This document shows positions 53,913-63,160 of a stretch of 64,000 nucleotides of DNA, in pieces. Each line of letters begins with the position of its first letter. The first letter of the stretch is position 1. The notes under the pieces are model-generated. The model did no database searches, had not been told where the DNA came from, and saw nothing but the letters and a program-made list of their open reading frames with translations. The stretch covers positions 61,887-125,886 of the forward strand of contig NZ_FNAN01000023.1 in the NCBI RefSeq assembly GCF_900101885.1, written 5' to 3'. The translations under genes were made by a program, and so were the position numbers. This stretch comes from Dyadobacter soli (lineage in GTDB: Bacteria > Bacteroidota > Bacteroidia > Cytophagales > Spirosomataceae).

Positions 53913-54797
53913 ATGCATTTTTTAGAACAAACCACACAGGACCTGCGGAACTTCGTATCGGCATTGAAACCGGCTAATATCGCCGGTAATATCCAAAAAT
54001 ACCCGAAACTGACGGTCATTACACCTTCCTACAATCAGGCTGCTTTCCTGGAAAGAACTATTCTGAGCGTGCTTAACCAGGGTTACCCGAACCTCGAATA
54101 CATTATTGTAGACGGCGGCTCAAACGACGGCAGCGTGGAGGTGATTAAAAAATATGAAAAGTACATTTCCTGGTGGGTTTCCGAAAAAGACCGCGGGCAG
54201 GTGCATGCGATCAACAAGGCTTTGGAACGGGCTACGGGCGAGTATATCAGCTTCCAAAATTCGGACGATGTATATTTTCCCGGCACTTTCGCGCGTTTTG
54301 GAGAAGCAGCTTTGAAATACCCGGTCGATATTCTTTACGGCGACCTGTACATGATCACCACCGACGACGAAGTGACCGAAATACTCAAAACAACTTCCTA
54401 CGACTTCGATTGCCAGATCCTGGAAGGGATGCAGATCCATAACCAGTCGCTGTTTTTCAAGCGCTCGCTTGTGGAGAAGTACGGGATGTTCGACGAATCG
54501 TTCCGTTTTGCATTCGATTACGACTTCATTACACGGTACACATCCCACAAATCGACGACCACCAAAAAGATTGACGGCCTCGGGGGCGCGTTACGCGTTC
54601 ACGCGGAGGCGAAGTCGTCGACCATCGCCACGACCATCGGCCGGGAGGAGCACGCGAGGGTACAAAAATTGTACATTTCAACGATCGGTTCCCCGGGACT
54701 CAACAAAATGAAGTATCTTTGGTGCCGTGTCCGAAAAATCGCCTATTTCGTTCTGCGATTAGATATTCAGTACATCAGATTCAGGCTTTCCAGATGA
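53913..54797 (+). CDS. GT2-family glycosyltransferase
   Basis: This 294-residue GT-A enzyme has the classical N-terminal region VITPSYNQAAFLERTILSVL and DGGSNDGS, and a metal-binding acidic pair in SFQNSDDVYFPG. The acceptor-side GDLYMI and family C-terminal parts follow. It should transfer a nucleotide-activated sugar in the cytosol. It ends with ATGA, overlapping the start of the polymerase gene. Confidence 0.92.
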   Translation: MHFLEQTTQDLRNFVSALKPANIAGNIQKYPKLTVITPSYNQAAFLERTILSVLNQGYPNLEYIIVDGGSNDGSVEVIKKYEKYISWWVSEKDRGQVHAINKALERATGEYISFQNSDDVYFPGTFARFGEAALKYPVDILYGDLYMITTDDEVTEILKTTSYDFDCQILEGMQIHNQSLFFKRSLVEKYGMFDESFRFAFDYDFITRYTSHKSTTTKKIDGLGGALRVHAEAKSSTIATTIGREEHARVQKLYISTIGSPGLNKMKYLWCRVRKIAYFVLRLDIQYIRFRLSR

Positions 54798-56140
54798 ATT
54801 GGAGCTTATTTAATGTAGCCAATAATTTTAACTATCTCCGGTATTCGGTGGGCATCGCGATGATGTTCAACGGGTTTCCGCTGATATTTTTTATTCGTGA
54901 TACACTCGGTATAGGGCCTGCGAGCAGTGTTTTTACGGCCATGTTCTTTTCACTGGCCCTGTTGCTGATGGTCCCGCCTACGCTTTTCAAGAAACTTTAC
55001 AAGCCAAATACGATCCTGATCAACCTCGGGGCAGGATTTCTGCTGCTGACGCTCTGGTATTTCTTCTTTATGAACCACCAGGGTAAACCGATCGCCGATA
55101 TCGGTAACTTCGTATTCACTTTTGGTTTCCTGGCATTGCTGTTACACGTACCTAACGACGTGAAAGACACGCTGATACAGGTACTTTTCCTGTTTTCATT
55201 TTTTACCAACATTACCCTCGTTTACTCGATCCTTACCGACCCGAACTGGACGCCAGGAATGCGGGCCGCGGTAAGCTTTGCCAATGAAGGTGCCCAGCCG
55301 GGTGGTAATCCGCACATTACGGCGCGCAACGGGATCATAACGATGTTATCGGCTTTGGTGCTGCTCGGCAACACCAAACACCTGATTACCAGGCTTTTTC
55401 TATTTTTTTCGGTCTTGTTCGGATTGGGAGTAGTGGTGATTTCACTCGCTAAATCCAGTTATCTCGGTCTGGGAATTGCATTCGGTGCCTATTTCCTGCT
55501 CCACTTCAAGTTTTCAGATATTACGTCGGCTATCGGGAATGCATTCAAATTCCGGAATATGGTTTTTATCATACTGATACTTCTGGCAATCAACTATTTT
55601 CTCTCCCGATACGGTAATGTCCTCAACATGCTCCTCGGTTACTGGGACATCTTCCAGGACCGGATCATGAACGTGATCTTTACCTCCACGGGGGTGAGGC
55701 TGTCGGAAGAAGCCGATGTCGACTACTCTGCAATGGGGCGTGTGAGTGGCTTCGGCGAATTTTTAGAAACAATATATTCGTGGGACATTTTCCTCGGTAG
55801 AGGCTACAAGAATGACTATCTCGACGTTCCGCTGCTGGAATCATGGGTGAACCATGGCATTTTCGGGTTTGTATTCTTTGCCAGCTTCAACTTCTTCCTC
55901 TTCCTGTATGTAATACGCGAAGTACGCCGCCATACCAACCCGCTGACTACGTTTCTGGCCTATTTCTTCCTGTCGATGATGGTACTGCTCTTCACAGGAG
56001 GCCGACCCTACGATATCGCCTTCTGGTTCCCGTATTCGGTCATGATCCGCTTCCTGGGTATCAAATACCTGGATGCGATTCCGAGATTCAGGAAGATTAC
56101 CCGGCCCGAACCACAACCCGTAAGCACCGTAACCACCTGA
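54794..56140 (+). CDS. O-antigen polymerase/ligase-like membrane protein
   Basis: This 448-residue inner-membrane protein has about 11 predicted helices and a large loop at about residues 285-345. It resembles Wzy polymerases or WaaL-type ligases, which join glycan units or attach them to lipid A. The start at 54794 overlaps the previous stop codon. ABC-exported glycans normally do not need a Wzy polymerase, so in this operon a ligase or a mixed mechanism is possible. Family assignment rests on topology and motif style only. Confidence 0.65.
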   Translation: MNWSLFNVANNFNYLRYSVGIAMMFNGFPLIFFIRDTLGIGPASSVFTAMFFSLALLLMVPPTLFKKLYKPNTILINLGAGFLLLTLWYFFFMNHQGKPIADIGNFVFTFGFLALLLHVPNDVKDTLIQVLFLFSFFTNITLVYSILTDPNWTPGMRAAVSFANEGAQPGGNPHITARNGIITMLSALVLLGNTKHLITRLFLFFSVLFGLGVVVISLAKSSYLGLGIAFGAYFLLHFKFSDITSAIGNAFKFRNMVFIILILLAINYFLSRYGNVLNMLLGYWDIFQDRIMNVIFTSTGVRLSEEADVDYSAMGRVSGFGEFLETIYSWDIFLGRGYKNDYLDVPLLESWVNHGIFGFVFFASFNFFLFLYVIREVRRHTNPLTTFLAYFFLSMMVLLFTGGRPYDIAFWFPYSVMIRFLGIKYLDAIPRFRKITRPEPQPVSTVTT

Positions 56141-56192
56141 TACGCTCCCCCGAGCCGTGGGACCTTCATCAAAGGGTCTCAGCATTCCACAC

Positions 56193-57242
56193 ATGAAGAA
56201 CAGAGTTGAACAACTGGATGGGTTAAGGGGCATTTTTGCCGTCCTGGTCATTGCCCACCACCATAATGCATTCAAGGAGTCGATTCTTTACAACAACTTT
56301 TTCGTCATAAACGCGAGCCTGTTTGTCGATTTCTTCTTCGTGCTGAGCGGCTTCGTGATCGCATTCAACTACGTCGACCGCATTCATACCACGGGTGATT
56401 TCCTGACATTTCTCAAAAAACGATTCATACGGCTCTACCCGTTGCTGTTTTATACGGAAGTCGTTTTCGTGGCCGCCAACCTGCTCGGCGAACACAGCAC
56501 ATTTAAAAACGTCGGTGGAATGGGTTTGGACTACTATTTCTACACTTCCCTCGACGCACTCACATTCATGGGTTCCAGCACGGTTTTCGGAGGATGGATC
56601 AGCAATAATTATCCCTCGTGGTCTATTTCCGCCGAAATGATCTCCTATGTCGTATTCGGGCTGGTGGTATTAATGTTGCCGAGGTTCAAATATGCTGCAT
56701 TCATGCTCATCGGGCTGCTGTCGGGCATTTTTATCTATTCGAGGGGTGAATACCTGCTGGCATACGACTACGGCTACGTGCGCGGGCTTTTGTGCTTCTC
56801 GCTGGGCATATTCACCCAAAGGTTATTACGGCAAAAAACATTTGAGCTTTCCGCATTCGAAATCCCGTTTCTGCTTTTCCTGGTAGCAGCCATGTATTTC
56901 GTCCACCATTGGGAGCTGAACCTCTGGAAACTCGTTTTCCCGTTCATCTTCTCGGTGGGAATCGTCATTTTCGCCAGTTCTACCGGCGTTGTGACGCAAA
57001 TGCTGAACAGTAAGCCATTTCAATATCTGGGTAAAATATCCTACTCGATTTACCTGAACCACGCCATCGTGCTGATATTCGTCAATATCGTTTTATTCAG
57101 GTTTCTCAAATCGCCCGAAAACGAAGTCATGTTCGGCATTTCGCTGCTCAGCTCGATAGGGCTTACCATTCTTTACTCGCATTTCACTTACGAATTTGTG
57201 GAAAAGCGTGTAGGTAAATTCCTGAGGGACAATTGGGGTTAA
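56193..57242 (+). CDS. Acyltransferase-3-family membrane protein (OafA-like)
   Basis: This 349-residue inner-membrane protein begins with [17 protein letters not shown], the family hallmark with catalytic-type histidines, and has about ten predicted helices. It starts at the ATG at 56193; a GTG at 56157 would add an unnatural leader. Members transfer acyl groups, often acetyl, to surface polysaccharides, so it probably modifies the exported glycan. It is the last gene of the polysaccharide operon; the thioredoxin gene starts 91 bases later. Confidence 0.9.
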   Translation: MKNRVEQLDGLRGIFAVLVIAHHHNAFKESILYNNFFVINASLFVDFFFVLSGFVIAFNYVDRIHTTGDFLTFLKKRFIRLYPLLFYTEVVFVAANLLGEHSTFKNVGGMGLDYYFYTSLDALTFMGSSTVFGGWISNNYPSWSISAEMISYVVFGLVVLMLPRFKYAAFMLIGLLSGIFIYSRGEYLLAYDYGYVRGLLCFSLGIFTQRLLRQKTFELSAFEIPFLLFLVAAMYFVHHWELNLWKLVFPFIFSVGIVIFASSTGVVTQMLNSKPFQYLGKISYSIYLNHAIVLIFVNIVLFRFLKSPENEVMFGISLLSSIGLTILYSHFTYEFVEKRVGKFLRDNWG

Positions 57243-57333
57243 TGGCATGATCTTTACCCTGGTTTTTCTGTCGGCCCAGAGTAAACCTTTCGCGGTCCGG
57301 ATGGGTTATCATTACAGACAAAACATTGCAGTC

Positions 57334-57630
57334 ATGGCAACATTCTCAGAATTGATCAACAGCGATAAACCGGTTTTGGTAGACTTCTCCGCCGAATGGT
57401 GCGGGCCTTGTAAAATGATGAAACCGATCCTTGAAAAGGTAAAGGCTGATCTGGGCGATTCTGCGACGATCATTAAGGTCGATGTGGATAAAAACCAGTC
57501 GGCAGCGCAGGCGTACCGCATTCAGGGCGTTCCTACGCTGATCGTTTTCAAAAACGGCAAGCCGCTCTGGCGCCAGTCGGGCGTGGTACAGGCCGACCAG
57601 CTCAAATCCGTTATCCAACAATACATTTAA
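57334..57630 (+). CDS. trxA: Thioredoxin
   Basis: This 98-residue thioredoxin has the redox motif WCGPC (Cys23, Cys26) and the cis-proline in GVPTLIVF. The start ATG at 57334 gives a domain of normal length; an earlier in-frame codon (57247) would add a 29-residue tail that looks unnatural, although a cleaved signal cannot be fully excluded. It is a general disulfide reductase in the cytosol. A pentapeptide-repeat gene starts 15 bases later. Confidence 0.9.
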   Translation: MATFSELINSDKPVLVDFSAEWCGPCKMMKPILEKVKADLGDSATIIKVDVDKNQSAAQAYRIQGVPTLIVFKNGKPLWRQSGVVQADQLKSVIQQYI

Positions 57631-57645
57631 TATCCCTTTGCCTCA

Positions 57646-58209
57646 ATGCGCAATACCCGCAATTTCGATACCATTGAAAATAAAGATTTTAGCATTGAGC
57701 CACTGCTGGAAAGCAGCTACGAACAGGTAAGGTTTGTGCAGTGCAACTTCACAGACCTTGCCGGTATCGACTTCATCGACTGCGTTTTTCAGGAATGTAA
57801 CCTGAGCAATGCCTCGGTTAAAAATTGTAAAATTTCCGATACCGAATTCATCCATTGCAAACTCACGGGCGTCAACTTCTCGGAAAGTAAGGATTTTGCA
57901 TTCGCGGCTGTGTTCGAAAACTGCATTCTCGATTACGCGATATTTGAACGCAAAAAGCTGAACAAAAGCGTTTTCAGCAATTGTAAAATCCATAATGCAG
58001 ATTTTACCCAAACCGATCTGTCGAAATGCAAGGTGCATAATTGCGACTTCTGGGACGCGGTTTTCGATGGCACCAATCTCACCGGCGTCGATTTTTCGAC
58101 CAGCAAAAACTTCACGATCGACCCAACGGCGAACAATATCCGCAAAGCCAAATTCCTTTCGTCGGACCTGGCGGGGTTACTCACCAAATTTGACATAATT
58201 ATCAAATAG
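57646..58209 (+). CDS. Pentapeptide-repeat protein
   Basis: This 187-residue protein consists of pentapeptide repeats (pattern A(D/N)LXX). Examples are CNLSNASVKNCKISDTEF and DFTQTDLSKCKVHNCDF. It forms a right-handed beta-helix of about eight coils. Qnr/MfpA-type proteins that protect DNA gyrase have this fold and a similar size (about 180-220), but many others have different roles, so the function is unknown. It lies 15 bases after trxA and may be co-transcribed. Confidence 0.85.
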   Translation: MRNTRNFDTIENKDFSIEPLLESSYEQVRFVQCNFTDLAGIDFIDCVFQECNLSNASVKNCKISDTEFIHCKLTGVNFSESKDFAFAAVFENCILDYAIFERKKLNKSVFSNCKIHNADFTQTDLSKCKVHNCDFWDAVFDGTNLTGVDFSTSKNFTIDPTANNIRKAKFLSSDLAGLLTKFDIIIK

Positions 58210-58268
58210 TGCTTTGAACGGCTCCGCGTTTTTCGTTTCTTGGCCGCTTCTAAACCAAGCCTTTGATT

Positions 58269-59393
58269 ATGTCCACCCAGTTCTTTGCAGAGAGAGTTTT
58301 TACAGGAAAAGAAGTACTGTTCAACCAGATTATCGCCGTCGAAAACGGACGCATTCAAAGCGTCGAAAGCGGTACGCCGAAGACAGGCATGCCGCAAGTG
58401 ACCAACCTCGCACCAGGGCTTTTCGACAGCCATATCAACGGCGGCGAGCAATTTTACTTCACCGAGCGCGCCGATGAGGAGACCATCGACGACATTTACC
58501 AGGCGAGCGTGCGCACCGGCACCGCTTATGTGCTCCCTACCCTGATAACGTCCCCGCACGACAACATTCTGAAAGGCATCGAGGCCACCCGCAGCTACAT
58601 GGATAAAAATCCGGGTTCGGGCGTGCTGGGAATGCATTTGGAAGGGCCATTTTTGAATCCGATCAAACGAGGTGCGCATTTGACGGCATTTGTCCGCAAA
58701 CCGACTAATCCGGAGCTCGAAGAGATCATTCGCTACGGCAAGGACGTCATCCGCCTGATCACCATCGCGCCCGAAATGTTCACCGAAGATCAGTTGCAAA
58801 TGCTGCTCGAATCGGGCATTACCGTGTCGGCAGGGCATTCCAATGCGACCTATGCGGAAGCTATGACGGCATTTGACCAGGGCATTCAGCTCGTAACGCA
58901 TTTGTACAATGCGATGTCGGCATTCGGCCACCGCGCGCCGGGGCTGGTAGGCGCTACTTTCGATACCGAATCGGTTTACGCGCCCGTTATCATCGACGGC
59001 ACGCATTGCGATTTCGGTGCAGCCAGCGTGGCTTATAAGATTAAGAAGGACAAGCTGTTCCTGATTTCGGATGCGTTATTTTTAGGTCAAAAAGTAACCC
59101 AGTTCAAATGGGGAGAATTTGATGCTTATTTAAAGGATGGAAAATACATTAACTCGGATGGCAACCTCGCGGGCGCCACGATTTCGCTCGGCGACGCGGT
59201 ACGTAATGCGGTGGAAATCATTGGAATACCCGTACAGGAAGCGATTGAAATGGCAACTATCCGACCGGCAACTGCATTAGGTTTGCAAGACAAGATCGGA
59301 AGCATTGCCCCAGGTTACCCGGCGGTTTTCACCAAATTCGACGACAATCTGGAAACATTCGAAGTACTTGAATTCCAAAACAATACGCTTTAA
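58269..59393 (+). CDS. nagA: N-acetylglucosamine-6-phosphate deacetylase
   Basis: This 374-residue amidohydrolase removes the acetyl group from GlcNAc-6-phosphate during amino-sugar recycling. The ATG at 58269 is preferred to the TTG at 58263. Metal-site motifs are FDSHINGG, HLEGPFLN (metal-binding Glu), SAGHSNAT and VTHLYNAMS (metal-binding His) and LISDALF (catalytic Asp). The length is normal. No nagB neighbour is present. It is convergent with the radical SAM gene, with only 3 bases between the stops. Confidence 0.93.
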   Translation: MSTQFFAERVFTGKEVLFNQIIAVENGRIQSVESGTPKTGMPQVTNLAPGLFDSHINGGEQFYFTERADEETIDDIYQASVRTGTAYVLPTLITSPHDNILKGIEATRSYMDKNPGSGVLGMHLEGPFLNPIKRGAHLTAFVRKPTNPELEEIIRYGKDVIRLITIAPEMFTEDQLQMLLESGITVSAGHSNATYAEAMTAFDQGIQLVTHLYNAMSAFGHRAPGLVGATFDTESVYAPVIIDGTHCDFGAASVAYKIKKDKLFLISDALFLGQKVTQFKWGEFDAYLKDGKYINSDGNLAGATISLGDAVRNAVEIIGIPVQEAIEMATIRPATALGLQDKIGSIAPGYPAVFTKFDDNLETFEVLEFQNNTL

Positions 59394-59396
59394 TTT

Positions 59397-61595
59397 TCAG
59401 AGTACCAGCATACCACCATTTTTCAGCTCCTGCCACGTGCGGGAGTTGAGAAATGTGTCAAATGCGCCTAGCCCGGCAGCTTCGAAATCATTTTTAAACC
59501 GCTCGAATGCATAGGGTTCCGGGTTAGAGATCAGCAACGTCGGCAAGATTTCGGTGAGCCACTCCCCTATTTCCACCTCCGCTTCCACAGCCCATTCTTT
59601 TTTCTTGTTGTAAAAAACGAGTTCGGCTATTTCGACAACTTTCTTACCTCTTTTCTCTTCAAAAACCGCTATTTCGGGCAGGCTTCCGGTCCAGACGATC
59701 ACCGCATTCGGCCGGGCCGCAAGTTCCGCCGGCTCGTGAATGCTTTTTTCAAGATAGTTTGGGGGAATGGACGTCGGCGGTGTTTTGAAATCAAACCATT
59801 TGGACAATGGAAAATCCAGGCAAACACCGTGCATATAATTGAATAGCGACTTCCGCAAGCCTTCCGCGAACCGGTCATGATCAGCACCGAGTGGGTCCTG
59901 GTGTTCCAGATCATTATTCGCGAACTTGCCTGTATCCGGCCCCAGCCGCATGACATCGAACTCCTCGGGGTGCAAGCCTACCGGACTGTGCGCCGTCATC
60001 GCGAACCGGTGCCAGAAACCCGATTGTACGATGCCCAACTGGAACATTTGCCGCACCATTTCCAGCGAATCGATCGTCTCCTGCGCTGTCTGCGTCGGGA
60101 ACCCGTACATCAGGTACGCGTGCACCATAATGCCCGCCTGCGTGAACGCGTCTGCCACCCGCGCTACCTGCGCGACGGTCACGCCTTTTTTCATCCGGTC
60201 GAGCAACCGGTCGGAAGCTACTTCCAGCCCACCGGAAATCGCAATGCAGCCGGAGGCTTTCAGCAAGAGGCAAAGGTCGTGCGTGAAGTTTTTTTCAAAA
60301 CGGATATTGGTCCACCAGACGACGGTGAGCTTCCGGCGGATAATTTCCAGCGCCAGATCGCGCAGCAATGCCGGCGGCGCCGCTTCATCCACGAAATGGA
60401 AGCCATTCTGCTGCGTTTGGGCTATAATTTCTTCAATTCGATCACAAAGTAATGTGGCCGTCATCGGCTCGTACCGACGGATGTAATCCAGTGAAATGTC
60501 GCAAAACGAGCATTTGCCCCAGTAGCAACCGTGCGCGAGCGTGAGCTTGTTCCAGCGCCCGTCGCTCCATAAGCGGTGCATCGGATTCACTATTTCGATG
60601 ACCGATAGATAATCGTGCAAAGGCAAATCGCTGTAATCCGGCGTACCCGTTTCGCGCTGCGGCACATCCTTTTCCCTGGCGCCATTGTGATACACCACCT
60701 TTCCATCGACCCGCGAATACACCCGTTTCAGATTTGCAAGGTCGCGCTCACCGTCCAGATGCTCCAAAAGCGATTGCAGCGGCGCCTCACCGTCGTCCAG
60801 GCACACAAAATCTATATAATTAAATACCCGCGGCTCTTCCAGCGAACGCAGTTCCGTATTGGCAAAGCCCCCGCCCATCACGATTTTGATATGCGGGTAA
60901 TGCGCTTTCAGGTACTGCCCGCATTTAAATCCACCATACAAATTACCTGGGAAAGGCACCGAAATGCATACGATATCAGGTTGGGAAATTTGTATTTTCT
61001 GTTCCAAAACATCCTTTAATGTCTGCGAGAGCAGCGTATCCGGTGCTTCGAGCGCGGCTTCCATTTCATCGAAACTCGTCGCCGAACGCCCCAAACGCTC
61101 CGCATACCTACTGAAACCGAAATGCGGATCAACCGCTTCCTGGATCAGGTCGCCGAGGTCTTCGAGGTATAACGTGGCCAAATGCCGGGCCTTATCATGG
61201 ATACCCATTGTTCCGAATGCCCAATCCAAATCTTCCAGTTGCTGAAACCGGCTAGCCTCCGGCAGATAACTGCGGTCGCAAATGCTGTGAGCGAGTGTAG
61301 GATTATGGTTTTTGAGAAAACGGATCACCGGATCGATCGTCGAAATGTACTCGTCGCGCAATGCGTACACTCGGAAACTATTGTCTGTCAGCTCGATATC
61401 CGACGCATCCAGCATATCGAAAAGCTTTTTCAGCCCTTTTGAAGAAAACAGTTCCAGGATCACATCAATACCCAGGTCGGCCTGGTACGATGCTCTTCCC
61501 AAAGTGTTCAGAAACCCTTTGAGGTAAGCAGTAGCAGGATAAGGTGTGTTGAGCTGGGTAAATGGCGGGGTAACCAGGAGTGTCTTCTTTTTCAC
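59397..61595 (-). CDS. B12-binding-type radical SAM protein with CX4CX2C cluster
   Basis: This 732-residue protein starts at GTG 61595 (VKKKTLLVTPPF); a longer frame to 61763 is a shadow. An N-terminal Rossmann-type region with DIVCISVPFPGNLYGGF and VMGGGFANTELR resembles a B12-binding domain. The radical SAM domain follows at about residue 360. Its cluster motif is GCYWGKCSFC, i.e. Cys-X4-Cys-X2-Cys, instead of the common CX3CX2C. Such CYW-type motifs occur in some radical SAM families, but the substrate is unknown. No precursor peptide gene is visible nearby. A promoter box lies at 61617-61624. It is divergent from the Fic gene. Confidence 0.8.
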   Translation of the reverse strand: MKKKTLLVTPPFTQLNTPYPATAYLKGFLNTLGRASYQADLGIDVILELFSSKGLKKLFDMLDASDIELTDNSFRVYALRDEYISTIDPVIRFLKNHNPTLAHSICDRSYLPEASRFQQLEDLDWAFGTMGIHDKARHLATLYLEDLGDLIQEAVDPHFGFSRYAERLGRSATSFDEMEAALEAPDTLLSQTLKDVLEQKIQISQPDIVCISVPFPGNLYGGFKCGQYLKAHYPHIKIVMGGGFANTELRSLEEPRVFNYIDFVCLDDGEAPLQSLLEHLDGERDLANLKRVYSRVDGKVVYHNGAREKDVPQRETGTPDYSDLPLHDYLSVIEIVNPMHRLWSDGRWNKLTLAHGCYWGKCSFCDISLDYIRRYEPMTATLLCDRIEEIIAQTQQNGFHFVDEAAPPALLRDLALEIIRRKLTVVWWTNIRFEKNFTHDLCLLLKASGCIAISGGLEVASDRLLDRMKKGVTVAQVARVADAFTQAGIMVHAYLMYGFPTQTAQETIDSLEMVRQMFQLGIVQSGFWHRFAMTAHSPVGLHPEEFDVMRLGPDTGKFANNDLEHQDPLGADHDRFAEGLRKSLFNYMHGVCLDFPLSKWFDFKTPPTSIPPNYLEKSIHEPAELAARPNAVIVWTGSLPEIAVFEEKRGKKVVEIAELVFYNKKKEWAVEAEVEIGEWLTEILPTLLISNPEPYAFERFKNDFEAAGLGAFDTFLNSRTWQELKNGGMLVL

Positions 61596-61616
61596 GGATG
61601 CACGTTTTCTACGGTG

Positions 61617-61624
61617 CAAAGGTA
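61617..61624 (-). promoter_or_regulatory. Candidate -7 box for the radical SAM gene
   Basis: TACCTTTG on the minus strand is a perfect TAnnTTTG and lies 22 bases before the GTG start, giving a very short leader. No clear -33 TTTG was found. Confidence 0.45.
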
Positions 61625-61688
61625 CGGGTTTTGGAATTGAAAGAATACTGGTAACTTGGCCGGTTGCCGAACCTGCACCGTTTTGCCT

Positions 61689-62462
61689 ATGAAGATCCTG
61701 CCCGATATTTTGCTCGAAAGCTACCGGAACCAACCCGGGATCGACTTCAAAGCGGCACTGCAACGACTAGATGAAACATTCGTGAGGTCTGATTCCTTCA
61801 ACTTTTACACGTCCATTGCTGTCATCACTTCCTCCAAAATCGAAGGCGAACCGATGGAAATCGACAGTTACCTCAAACACAAAATTCAGCATATCGAATA
61901 CCTCCCCGAGCTTACCCAAAAGCCGAACGACCTGTTCCGCGCCTACATTTATGCGAAGGAAAACCGGCTTAGCGAAGCTCATTTTTGCGAGGCGCGCGGC
62001 ATACTCACGGCGCACCTGCTGCCCGGGCATTGGCGAGGCATTTACCGCCGGAATGCAATGGTCGTGATGGAGCACAAATCCGGCCGCATTCAATTCGAGG
62101 CTGCGCCGGCACATTTGCTCGCGGCAGAAATGGCTAAGTTATGGGAAGACATCGGCGAGCTCCTGCGGCGTGATTTGTCATTGGAAGAAACCTTCTACTA
62201 TGCCTCGTTCATCCATTTACTTTTCGTATGCATTCACCCTTTCAACGACGGCAACGGCCGCGCCGGACGACTACTTGAAAAGTGGTTCCTGTCCGACAAA
62301 CTGGGACCGGTTGCGTGGTATGTTCAATCGGAGCAGTATTATTACCAGCACGTCGACGCATACTACCGGAATTTGAACAGGCTGGGGATGTTCTACGAGC
62401 AACTCGATTTTATGAAAGCCGAGCCGTTTCTTAGGATGCTGCCTGAGGCGTTGAATAATTGA
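61689..62462 (+). CDS. Fic-family AMP-transferase with built-in inhibitory motif
   Basis: This 257-residue protein has the canonical Fic motif HPFNDGNGRAGR (183-194), whose His183 is catalytic. The inhibitory motif (S/T)xxxE(G/N) occurs as SSKIEG at residues 48-53 in the N-terminal part, so this is an intramolecularly inhibited (class II) Fic. It would transfer AMP or another phospho-group to a target protein, if activated. The target is unknown. No separate antitoxin is seen. It is divergent from the radical SAM gene. Confidence 0.9.
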   Translation: MKILPDILLESYRNQPGIDFKAALQRLDETFVRSDSFNFYTSIAVITSSKIEGEPMEIDSYLKHKIQHIEYLPELTQKPNDLFRAYIYAKENRLSEAHFCEARGILTAHLLPGHWRGIYRRNAMVVMEHKSGRIQFEAAPAHLLAAEMAKLWEDIGELLRRDLSLEETFYYASFIHLLFVCIHPFNDGNGRAGRLLEKWFLSDKLGPVAWYVQSEQYYYQHVDAYYRNLNRLGMFYEQLDFMKAEPFLRMLPEALNN

Positions 62463-62553
62463 AGAGTGTCGTTGGGAAACTTTGTCTAGGCAAGGCTCTC
62501 TACCTTGTTTAAGTTCAATACGATTTCAAGCATTGATACTTCCGCACACGCTT

Positions 62554-63009
62554 ATGCGCCCTCGCTATTATATCGACACATCCGTTTTTGGAGGTGTTTT
62601 TGATACCGAATTTGCAACTGAAAGTTTACAAATTTTTGAACTCGTCAAATCCGGCAAAATAATTTGCATTCTGTCAGAAGTCACGGAAAGTGAACTCATT
62701 AACGCACCAGAACGCGTTAGACAGTTTGCCGTTGCATTAAATTCCACCGCAATTGAACGGGTTAAGTTGATAACCGAATCAATTACTCTGGCGGAGACGT
62801 ACATCAGCGAGAAAGTTGTAGGTGCTACCAGCCGGGACGATTGCCTGCATATCGCTACCGCCACGGTTTATGCCGCCGACGCACTTCTGAGCTGGAATTT
62901 CAAGCACATAGTTAACGAACAGAGGATCAAGGGATATAATTGCATAAATTTACGTTTAGGATACAAGGAACTGGATATCGTTTCTCCAAAAACAATTCTC
63001 ATACGATGA
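62554..63009 (+). CDS. PIN-domain protein (VapC-like toxin candidate)
   Basis: This 151-residue protein starts with YYIDTSVFGG (Asp8). It carries the acidic residues typical of PIN RNases: Asp8, Glu42/Glu47 (SEVTESEL), Asp95 and Asp96 (TSRDDCLHIAT), plus the late WNFKHI. It could be a VapC-type tRNA or mRNA cleaving toxin. The ATG at 62554 is preferred to a longer frame from 62482. Its stop codon overlaps the start of a 49-residue gene (ATGA), the probable partner. Confidence 0.82.
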   Translation: MRPRYYIDTSVFGGVFDTEFATESLQIFELVKSGKIICILSEVTESELINAPERVRQFAVALNSTAIERVKLITESITLAETYISEKVVGATSRDDCLHIATATVYAADALLSWNFKHIVNEQRIKGYNCINLRLGYKELDIVSPKTILIR

Positions 63010-63155
63010 AAACCAAGCAAAAAAAGGAATTTGATGCCGTTAAAATGACGCGCAACATTAAAGCGAAAATTTCGCGCGAAATACAAGGAATGAGTGTAGA
63101 AGAGCTTCAAGCTTACTTTGCACAGCAGAGCGCGAAACTATACTCCGGCTCCTAA
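63006..63155 (+). CDS. Small 49-residue partner, putative antitoxin
   Basis: This 49-residue basic, helical protein (MKTKQKKEFDAVKMTRNI at the start) overlaps the PIN gene by 4 bases, so the two are translated together. Small genes of this style (KEFDAVKMMR-type start) often encode the antitoxin of PIN toxins in Bacteroidota. The order is toxin first, antitoxin second, the reverse of the usual arrangement. Confidence 0.65.
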   Translation: MKTKQKKEFDAVKMTRNIKAKISREIQGMSVEELQAYFAQQSAKLYSGS

Positions 63156-63160
63156 AACCA

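Noticed and set aside
57286-57296. TAAACCTTTCG as a promoter -7 box for trxA
   Set aside because: It does not match TAnnTTTG in spacing or sequence.
57247-57333. N-terminal extension of thioredoxin
   Set aside because: It would give 29 extra residues unlike thioredoxin; the core start at 57334 fits the usual length.
57933-59006. 357-codon open frame antisense to the pentapeptide gene and nagA
   Set aside because: It spans two clear genes on the other strand and has no recognisable features.
61596-61763. N-terminal extension of the radical SAM protein
   Set aside because: It overlaps the start of the divergent Fic gene and lacks family features; the GTG at 61595 fits better.
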